Origin: Colimorpha sp964483145
GTDB lineage: Bacteria; Bacteroidota; Bacteroidia; Bacteroidales; P3
Length of the DNA stretch: 36,600 nt
Reading direction: 5' to 3'
NCBI GenBank assembly: GCA_964483145.1
Contig: CAZAAK010000013.1
Coordinates: 1 to 36,600 of the forward strand
The notes beneath the pieces are model-generated. The model did no database searches and was not told the origin of the DNA. It was given only the letters and a program-made list of their open reading frames with translations. This document shows positions 6,775-13,096 of this stretch, in pieces. How positions within the stretch are numbered: the first letter of the stretch is position 1; each line of letters begins with the position of its first letter. The translations under genes and the position numbers were made by a program.

Positions 6775-8162
6775 TGGTGCTAGGAAGGGATTTTTGGCAT
6801 GGTCGCACCATTGGTTGGGATAGTTTTGTGGCGCCCGACAAAAGGCAGATAAAAGAGTGGGTGGCCCGTTTTATGGCGGGCCTGAAATGGTACGAAGTGG
6901 CGGAATACGCCGCGATGGCGTTGTATGTTGCGTCGGTGCCGATACATTGGCGCTTGGGCGTATTGGCATTGGCGCTAGTGGTGATAAGTGCGGTGGTGAA
7001 AATGGTTGCCTCCGGCAGGGTGGTTAACCGCAACCTGCCCCAAGCTTTTGGTTGTTGCCTGTGGGTGATGGTGCTGTACTACCTGCTCTATTTTGTTAGC
7101 ATATACTACAGCAAGAGCCCTTTGGACGGTTTTTCGGCAGTGGGCAAAAAACTGCCTGCCATAATCATCCCCTTGTTCTTCCTGTTCAGCGACCTTAGCT
7201 ACATTCGGCGCAGACACGTTTCGGCGCTGAGCCTGCTGCTGGCGCTTGTGCTGACGGTGCGTTTTGGCATCATGCTGGTTCAGGCCGTGCTGGACCTTAT
7301 GGCGGGTGAGGCATACAAGAACGTGATACAAAGCCACTTTGACCCCATGCACTACAATTATTTGGCACTCTATATAGTAACGGCGATCATCCTGTTGTTT
7401 TTTGAAGCCATGCGGTATTGGCGGTTGCCAAAATGGCGAAAAAGGCGCTGGGCGCTGGTTGGGGATATGGTGGTGATGGTAGAGTATATCCTGATATTGG
7501 GTTCGCGGTCGGGGCTGCTGACAATGGTAATGATTGTAGCCGCAATTGCGTTCTACCTTGTTCTGGCAAAGAAGTACAAGGCAGGCACAATTGTGGCATT
7601 GGGATTTGCGCTGTTGCTTGGGCTGAACCGCCTTGCCTCGCCGGAGCTGTTCTCGCGAGCCGAAAGCACGATTGAAAAGCTAGAGAAAGGCGAGGATGGC
7701 GATGTAAGAGAGGAGATATGGGAGTGCGGATTGAACCTAGTGGAGGACCACGAAATTGTTGGCTACGGCAACGTGGGCTACCGGATTGGCCTTTACCGCG
7801 AATACATCAACCACGACCTTGACTCGAGCTACAAACATAAGCTCAACCTGCACAATCAATACCTGGAGACCCTCTTGTCGACGGGGGTTGTGGGGCTGGT
7901 AGTGATGCTTGTGATGGTGGTGATGCCTGCCATTGTTTCGCTTACGCGCAAATATTGGAACCCCGCTACGGTTGTTTTTAGCATACTTTACGCTGCATGG
8001 ATTTTCTTTGAGGAGGGTTTTTCGCGTCAGATGGGGCTATTGTTCATCTGCTGGTGGTATTGCGCGTTGCTTGCCTTTGCAAGGTGCTACCCCGGCCCTA
8101 GGGTGGAGATGGCCAAGTGGCGGCGCAGGCCTAAGGCGGAGCCCGCCCCCCCCCGGAGCTGA
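6774..8162 (+). CDS. O-antigen polymerase/ligase family membrane protein
   Basis: A polytopic membrane protein of 462 residues from ATG 6774, which overlaps the HAD stop; a GTG at 6753 would add seven residues. After a cytoplasmic N-terminus of about 40 residues there are roughly ten hydrophobic segments. A large soluble loop follows the GSRSGLLTM segment and carries the family signature HNQYLETLLSTGVVGL, as in the Wzy_C/WaaL superfamily. These proteins polymerise O-antigen or capsule repeats, or ligate them to lipid A-core. Sequence alone does not separate the two roles. The C-terminus is basic (KWRRRPK) and the last codons contain a run of nine C (8146-8154). The location between nucleotide-sugar genes supports a surface-polysaccharide role. 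Confidence 0.8.
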   Translation: MVLGRDFWHGRTIGWDSFVAPDKRQIKEWVARFMAGLKWYEVAEYAAMALYVASVPIHWRLGVLALALVVISAVVKMVASGRVVNRNLPQAFGCCLWVMVLYYLLYFVSIYYSKSPLDGFSAVGKKLPAIIIPLFFLFSDLSYIRRRHVSALSLLLALVLTVRFGIMLVQAVLDLMAGEAYKNVIQSHFDPMHYNYLALYIVTAIILLFFEAMRYWRLPKWRKRRWALVGDMVVMVEYILILGSRSGLLTMVMIVAAIAFYLVLAKKYKAGTIVALGFALLLGLNRLASPELFSRAESTIEKLEKGEDGDVREEIWECGLNLVEDHEIVGYGNVGYRIGLYREYINHDLDSSYKHKLNLHNQYLETLLSTGVVGLVVMLVMVVMPAIVSLTRKYWNPATVVFSILYAAWIFFEEGFSRQMGLLFICWWYCALLAFARCYPGPRVEMAKWRRRPKAEPAPPRS

Positions 8163-8366
8163 GCCTTAAGAGGAGGGGGCGCCCTAAAGGCAGGGGGCGA
8201 GAGACAATAGTTGAACTGGAGGGGGGGGGAGATTTTTCTAGTTAATTCGAAAAAATAGTGTATTTTTGCAGTTTTCTATGGCCCGCCCGGCGGAGGGCTG
8301 CGCGATTATACAAAATTGAATAACAGAGACTAATATAATATAAAGAGACTAATACAAATAGAGCAT
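8163..8366. other. spacer and leader upstream of wbpA
   Basis: A GC-rich part (with nine G at 8221-8229) is followed by the wbpA promoter box and a leader of about 95 bases. The leader has an 11-base direct repeat AGAGACTAATA at 8325-8335 and 8344-8354 just before the start codon. No convincing terminator follows the polymerase gene. Confidence 0.45.
8261..8268 (+). promoter_or_regulatory. Bacteroidota -7 promoter element of the wbp operon (TATTTTTG)
   Basis: TATTTTTG fits TAnnTTTG and lies in a short AT-rich island between GC-rich sequences. No clear TTG is present at the -33 spacing. It would drive wbpA and the four downstream genes. Confidence 0.6.
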
Positions 8367-9641
8367 ATGAAGGATATAAAGATTGCCGTTATTGGACTGG
8401 GATACGTAGGGCTTCCATTGGCAAGGCTCTTCTCGACCAAATACCCCACTATTGGCTACGACATGAACCAAGCGCGCGTGGACGAGCTGATGACGGGTCA
8501 TGATGCCACCCTAGAGGTTTCGGACCAGTTGTTGCAGGAGGCCATCGAGAGCCATGGTTTGAGGTGTACGGCCGACCTTGAAGAGATCCGACAGTGCAAT
8601 TTTTATGTTGTTGCCGTTCCCACACCGGTGGACCGGAACAACAATCCCGACCTCACCCCACTGTACGGAGCAAGCGAGTCGGTGGGCAAAGTCATCAGCC
8701 GAGGCGACATAGTTGTGTACGAATCCACAGTTTACCCTGGGGTTACCGAGGACGAATGCCTGCCGGTGGTAGAGCGGGTGTCGGGGCTTAGGTACAACGA
8801 AGATTTTTACGCTGGGTACAGCCCGGAGCGGATAAACCCGGGCGATAAAGTCCACACTGTTGAAAAGATCAAGAAGATAACCTCAGGGTCCACCCCCGAG
8901 GTTGCGGAGATTATTGATAGGGTATACAGTTCGGTGCTTGAGAACGGGACGCACCGTGCGCCGAGCATCAAAGTGGCGGAAGCTGCCAAAGTGATAGAGA
9001 ACAGCCAGCGCGACATCAATATTGCCTTTGTAAATGAGCTTTCCAAGATATTCACGCTCATGGGCATTGACACCTACGACGTCCTAGAGGCTGCCGGCAC
9101 GAAATGGAATTTCATCAAGATGAACCCGGGGCTAGTGGGAGGGCACTGCATCTCGGTGGACCCGTACTATCTGGCGCAATGTGCCCAGCGGATGGGATAC
9201 AACCCTGAGATAATCCTTGCTGGCCGGCGCATGAATGACGGGATGGGTGCATACGTTGCCGACCAGACCATCAAGCTCATGCTCAAGAAGGGCATACAAG
9301 TGCTTGGATCCAAAATCATCATCATGGGTTTTACGTTCAAGGAGAACTGCCCCGATGTGCGCAATACGCGCGTGATAGACATCTACCACGCCCTTGAGGA
9401 ATACAATGCCAACATCACGGTATACGACCCTTGGGCTTCGCCCGAGAAGGTCAAGCACGAATATGGCATTGACATTGTGAACGAATTGCCTGAAAACAAG
9501 TTCAATACAGCCATTTTTGCGGTGGCGCACCATCAGTTCCGAGAGATGGAGATAGACTTTGACAGGCTGCTTGAGAAGGAGCATGTTATTTTTGACGTCA
9601 AAGCCATTCTCCCGCGCGAGCTGGTAGACGGGCGCTTGTAG
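8367..9641 (+). CDS. wbpA: UDP-N-acetyl-D-glucosamine 6-dehydrogenase (WbpA/TviB type)
   Basis: A 424-residue nucleotide-sugar dehydrogenase that oxidises UDP-GlcNAc to UDP-GlcNAc-uronic acid with two NAD. The N-terminal NAD-binding motif GLGYVG is at residues 10-15. The substrate-stabilising ESTVYPG is at 119-125, and GLVGGHCISVDPYYL carries the catalytic Cys at 261. The C-terminal UDP-binding domain begins with GFTFKENCPDVRNT. The GGHC-x-x-VDPYYL form is typical of the WbpA/TviB branch rather than UDP-glucose dehydrogenase. It is the first gene of the cluster wbpA-wbpB-wbpE-wbpI, which independently supports the substrate assignment. Confidence 0.93.
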   Translation: MKDIKIAVIGLGYVGLPLARLFSTKYPTIGYDMNQARVDELMTGHDATLEVSDQLLQEAIESHGLRCTADLEEIRQCNFYVVAVPTPVDRNNNPDLTPLYGASESVGKVISRGDIVVYESTVYPGVTEDECLPVVERVSGLRYNEDFYAGYSPERINPGDKVHTVEKIKKITSGSTPEVAEIIDRVYSSVLENGTHRAPSIKVAEAAKVIENSQRDINIAFVNELSKIFTLMGIDTYDVLEAAGTKWNFIKMNPGLVGGHCISVDPYYLAQCAQRMGYNPEIILAGRRMNDGMGAYVADQTIKLMLKKGIQVLGSKIIIMGFTFKENCPDVRNTRVIDIYHALEEYNANITVYDPWASPEKVKHEYGIDIVNELPENKFNTAIFAVAHHQFREMEIDFDRLLEKEHVIFDVKAILPRELVDGRL

Positions 9642-9690
9642 CCTTCCCAAATCTTCAGAGAAAAAGAGAACCAAACTGCGCAGATGTAAT

Positions 9691-10671
9691 ATGACAAATT
9701 TTGCTCTTATAGGTGCTGCGGGGTATATTGCGCCCCGCCACATCAAGGCCATAGCCGACACCCACAACGACCTGCTAGCCGCCTACGACAAATTCGACAG
9801 CGTGGGGCGACTGGACAGCTCGTTCCCCGAGTGTTCGTTTTTTACGGAACAGGAGCAGTTCGACAGGTTTTGTTCCAAGCAACAGCACACCGACAACCCG
9901 ATTGGGTGGCTTTCGATTTGCACGCCCAATTACACGCACGATGCCTTCATACGGTACGGTCTGCGCCTTGGATGCAACGTGATTTGCGAAAAGCCCCTAG
10001 TGCTGAACCCATATAATATCGACAACCTTGTGGACCTGGAGCAGGCCTCGGGGCATCAAGCCTATACCATCCTACAATTGCGGCTTCACGACTCCATTGT
10101 GGCGCTCAAGAAGAAGGTGGAAACGGGCCCCAAGGACCGCAAATACGATGTGGAGCTGACCTATATCACCTCGCGCGGCAAATGGTACTACTCCTCGTGG
10201 AAGGGCGATGTGCACAAAAGCGGGGGCATAGCCACGAATATCGGGGTTCACTTCTACGATATGCTCCAATGGATTTTTGGCCCGGTGCAGCAGAACATAG
10301 TGCACGTGATGTCGCACGACCGCGTTGCAGGATATTTGGAGTTCAAGCAGGCGCGGGTGCGTTATTTTTTGAGCATCAATGCCAGTTGTTTGCCGGAGAA
10401 TGCCGTTGAGGGCGAGAAGCGCACTTACCGAACCATTACCATTGACGGGGAAGAGTTCGAATTCAGCCAAGGGTTCACAGAGCTCCACACGCGCAGTTAT
10501 CAGGAGATTCTTGCCGGCAACGGCTTCCGCATCAGCGAGGCGCGCAACTGCATACAAATTGTTAGCGACATACGGCATGCCACCCCCATTGGGCTCAAAG
10601 GGGACTACCACCCTTTGGCCAAGCTCCCCCTCGCGCCGCACCCCTTTGGTTGGACGGACGTGAAATATTAA
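9691..10671 (+). CDS. wbpB: UDP-GlcNAc-uronate 3-dehydrogenase (WbpB/WlbA, Gfo/Idh/MocA family)
   Basis: A 326-residue oxidoreductase that oxidises C3 of UDP-2-acetamido-2-deoxy-glucuronate to the 3-keto form. The nucleotide-binding start MTNFALIGAAGYIAPRH is typical of WlbA/WbpB. The family EKP motif is at residues 100-102, and KWYYSSWKGD plus SGGIATNIGVHFYD (His187) form the active site. In characterised homologues the NAD is tightly bound, and in several it is regenerated by reducing 2-oxoglutarate to D-2-hydroxyglutarate. The WbpE reaction supplies that 2-oxoglutarate. It follows wbpA by 49 bases and precedes wbpE by 27. Confidence 0.92.
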   Translation: MTNFALIGAAGYIAPRHIKAIADTHNDLLAAYDKFDSVGRLDSSFPECSFFTEQEQFDRFCSKQQHTDNPIGWLSICTPNYTHDAFIRYGLRLGCNVICEKPLVLNPYNIDNLVDLEQASGHQAYTILQLRLHDSIVALKKKVETGPKDRKYDVELTYITSRGKWYYSSWKGDVHKSGGIATNIGVHFYDMLQWIFGPVQQNIVHVMSHDRVAGYLEFKQARVRYFLSINASCLPENAVEGEKRTYRTITIDGEEFEFSQGFTELHTRSYQEILAGNGFRISEARNCIQIVSDIRHATPIGLKGDYHPLAKLPLAPHPFGWTDVKY

Positions 10672-10698
10672 ACTAGGCTATCATTAAATCTTAGACCA

Positions 10699-11892
10699 AT
10701 GGAATTCAGAGACCTCAAGAAGCAGTACCAGACACTGAAACCCGACATAGACAAAGCCATGACGGATGTGGCGAGTTCGGCTCATTTTATCATGGGCGCG
10801 CCTGTCGAAGAATTGGAAGAGCAATTGGCCGAATATGTTGGGGTGAAGCACTGCCTCACTTGCGCCAACGGCACCGATGCGCTCACCCTAGCCCTGAAGG
10901 CGCTTGGCATAGGCAAAGGAGATGCCGTCTTTGTGCCGGATTTCACGTTTTTTTCCACAGCCGAAGTGGTTGCCCTAGAGGGTGCCACACCGGTTTTTGT
11001 GGATGTTGACCCCCGGACCTTCAACATGGATGCCAAGAGCCTGGAAGAGGCTATACGCTGCGTTTTGGACCAGATGTCGGTGCGCCCCAAAGCGGTGATA
11101 GCGGTTGATTTGTTTGGTCTTCCGGCCAATTATGATGCCATCGGTAAGATAGCGCGGAAAGAGGGACTATACGTAATAGAAGACGGAGCGCAGGGTTTTG
11201 GTGGATGCGAGCGCAGGCCCAAAAGCGACGGCAGTGGCTACGACATAAAGCGTGCATGCAGTTTTGGTGATATTTCCACCACATCCTTTTTCCCAGCCAA
11301 GCCGCTTGGCTGTTATGGCGATGGAGGCGCGGTTTTCACCAACAACGACCAATGGGCTGCCTTGATTGAGTCCTACCACGTTCATGGCAAGGGCAGTTTT
11401 AAGTACGACAACGTGCGCATCGGCCTCAATTCGCGCCTTGACACGCTGCAGGCTGCCATCCTTCAGGTGAAGCTGAAAGCTTTTGTGGAGCACGAGCTTG
11501 CCGAGGTCAACAAAGCCGCGGAGTACTACACCCAGCTGATTGACGGCATGACCAAGTTTATCAAAAAGGAAATCCAGATTACCACCCCATATATTCCCCG
11601 CAACTACAGCAGCAGTTGGGCGCAGTACACAATCAAGTTGGGAGTGCCTTCGGGCAATGGTACGTTCAACCGCGAAGCATTGCAGGCCAAGCTTAAGGCC
11701 AAAGGTGTTCCTACGATGGTCTATTATCCCACTCCCATGAGCAAGCAAACTGCCTTTAAGGAAGTTCATCAGTATGTGCTCACTCCGGCCGCGCAGCAGG
11801 TCTGCGAGAGTGTTCTTTCGCTTCCGATGCACCCGTACATTACCCGAGAGCAGATACGCTATGTAGTGGAGAGCCTGATCAGCAGCCTGTAA
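10699..11892 (+). CDS. wbpE: UDP-3-keto-GlcNAc-uronate aminotransferase (WbpE/WlbC, DegT/DnrJ/EryC1/StrS family)
   Basis: A 397-residue PLP-dependent sugar aminotransferase. It adds an amino group from glutamate to C3 of the keto-sugar made by WbpB. The PLP-anchoring block ANGTDALTLALKALG is at residues 56-70. The PLP-contacting Asp162 is in VIEDGAQGFGG, and the Schiff-base Lys201 is in SFFPAKPLGCYGDGG. An insert of about 20 residues (around 170-190) lies between the Asp and Lys motifs. The neighbours and the family fit a WbpE role. The 2-oxoglutarate it releases is the acceptor used by WbpB in the coupled reaction known from Pseudomonas. Confidence 0.92.
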   Translation: MEFRDLKKQYQTLKPDIDKAMTDVASSAHFIMGAPVEELEEQLAEYVGVKHCLTCANGTDALTLALKALGIGKGDAVFVPDFTFFSTAEVVALEGATPVFVDVDPRTFNMDAKSLEEAIRCVLDQMSVRPKAVIAVDLFGLPANYDAIGKIARKEGLYVIEDGAQGFGGCERRPKSDGSGYDIKRACSFGDISTTSFFPAKPLGCYGDGGAVFTNNDQWAALIESYHVHGKGSFKYDNVRIGLNSRLDTLQAAILQVKLKAFVEHELAEVNKAAEYYTQLIDGMTKFIKKEIQITTPYIPRNYSSSWAQYTIKLGVPSGNGTFNREALQAKLKAKGVPTMVYYPTPMSKQTAFKEVHQYVLTPAAQQVCESVLSLPMHPYITREQIRYVVESLISSL

Positions 11893-11905
11893 AAAACCAT
11901 TTGCC

Positions 11906-13039
11906 ATGCACCGTTTACTTACCGTCATAGGGGCACGCCCGCAAATTATCAAAGCCGCTGCCATCAGCCGAGCTGTGGGCGGAGCCTTTGCCGACCGAAT
12001 CGAAGAACGCATCTTGCACACGGGCCAGCACTACGATGCCAATATGTCGCAGGTGTTCTTTAGCGAGCTTGGTATCCCCTGCCCCGACTACAACCTTGGG
12101 GTTGGATCTGGCACCCACGGAGTTCAGACGGCCAAGATGATAGCTGGGATAGAGGATGTTCTTGTGCGCGAGGGGTTCGATGGCATTATCCTCTATGGCG
12201 ACACCAACTCCACGCTTGCTGGGGCAGTGGCGGCATCGAAGATTCATGTGCCAGTCTTCCATATTGAGGCGGGGTTGCGATCCTTTAACATGGCCATGCC
12301 CGAAGAGGTCAACCGCATTGTTTGCGACCAGCTATCCTCCATCTGCTTTGCTCCCACCCAAACCGCTGTGGAGAATCTGCGCCGCGAAGGTTTTATGGAT
12401 AGCCGCGCTACTTTTAGTGACGGCCTGCATCGACGGGTTTGCAACTGTGGTGATGTGATGTACGACAACAGCATGTATTATGCCTGCATAGCCCGTGAGC
12501 GGACCACTATTTTGCAGGATCTGGGGCTGGAGCCGGGCTCGTATATTCTCGCCACGGTGCACCGCGACAACAATACCGACAATCCGCAGCGCCTCAATGC
12601 CATCCTTGGGGCGCTGTCGGAGATTTCGCAACAGGACAATATCCCAGTAGTTTTGCCCCTGCACCCGCGCACCCGCAAGATACTGGAAAGTGGTGTAGCC
12701 ACCGTTGGCTTGCCTAGTTCGGTGCGTGTGATCCCCCCTGCTTCGTTTTTCGAAATCAGTGTGTTGGAGCAGAATGCCCGCATAGTGATGACCGATAGCG
12801 GCGGTGTGCAAAAGGAAGCCTATTTCTTTGAAAAGCCTTGCGTTATTCTCCGTTCGGAAACGGAATGGGTGGAAATAGTCGACCATGGAGCCGGCATAGT
12901 TGCCGATGCCGACAGCGATTGCATCATATCCGCATACCGGCGGTTGGTGAACCAACCGGTGCACTTTGCCAAACTCTTTGGCGACGCGCATGCTGCCGAA
13001 AAAATCCTACAGACTATCCTGGACTATCTTGGCCAGTAG
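11906..13039 (+). CDS. wbpI: UDP-2,3-diacetamido-glucuronate 2-epimerase (WbpI, WecB-like)
   Basis: A 377-residue non-hydrolysing UDP-GlcNAc 2-epimerase family protein. Visible motifs are GARPQIIKAA at residues 9-18, the GDTNST loop at 98-103 (Asp99), HIEAGLRS at 119-126 followed by MPEEVNR, then HPRT and TDSGGVQKEAYF in the C-terminal half. WecB acts on UDP-GlcNAc and WbpI on the 2,3-diacetamido uronic acid. The gene order after wbpA, wbpB and wbpE favours WbpI, but the sequence alone does not prove it. The expected product is UDP-ManNAc(3NAc)A. It starts 13 bases after wbpE. No wbpD acetyltransferase is present in the cluster. Confidence 0.88.
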   Translation: MHRLLTVIGARPQIIKAAAISRAVGGAFADRIEERILHTGQHYDANMSQVFFSELGIPCPDYNLGVGSGTHGVQTAKMIAGIEDVLVREGFDGIILYGDTNSTLAGAVAASKIHVPVFHIEAGLRSFNMAMPEEVNRIVCDQLSSICFAPTQTAVENLRREGFMDSRATFSDGLHRRVCNCGDVMYDNSMYYACIARERTTILQDLGLEPGSYILATVHRDNNTDNPQRLNAILGALSEISQQDNIPVVLPLHPRTRKILESGVATVGLPSSVRVIPPASFFEISVLEQNARIVMTDSGGVQKEAYFFEKPCVILRSETEWVEIVDHGAGIVADADSDCIISAYRRLVNQPVHFAKLFGDAHAAEKILQTILDYLGQ

Positions 13040-13096
13040 CTCTGCTTTGTTGTTCATTTACAATGCCGGGCCTTTTCGTCCGGGCTTTCCGACACC

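Noticed and set aside
13040..13096. Possible terminator between wbpI and the dehydrogenase gene (two GGGC-rich strings)
   Set aside because: The strings are direct rather than inverted copies, do not pair well and are not followed by a T-run; read-through is assumed.
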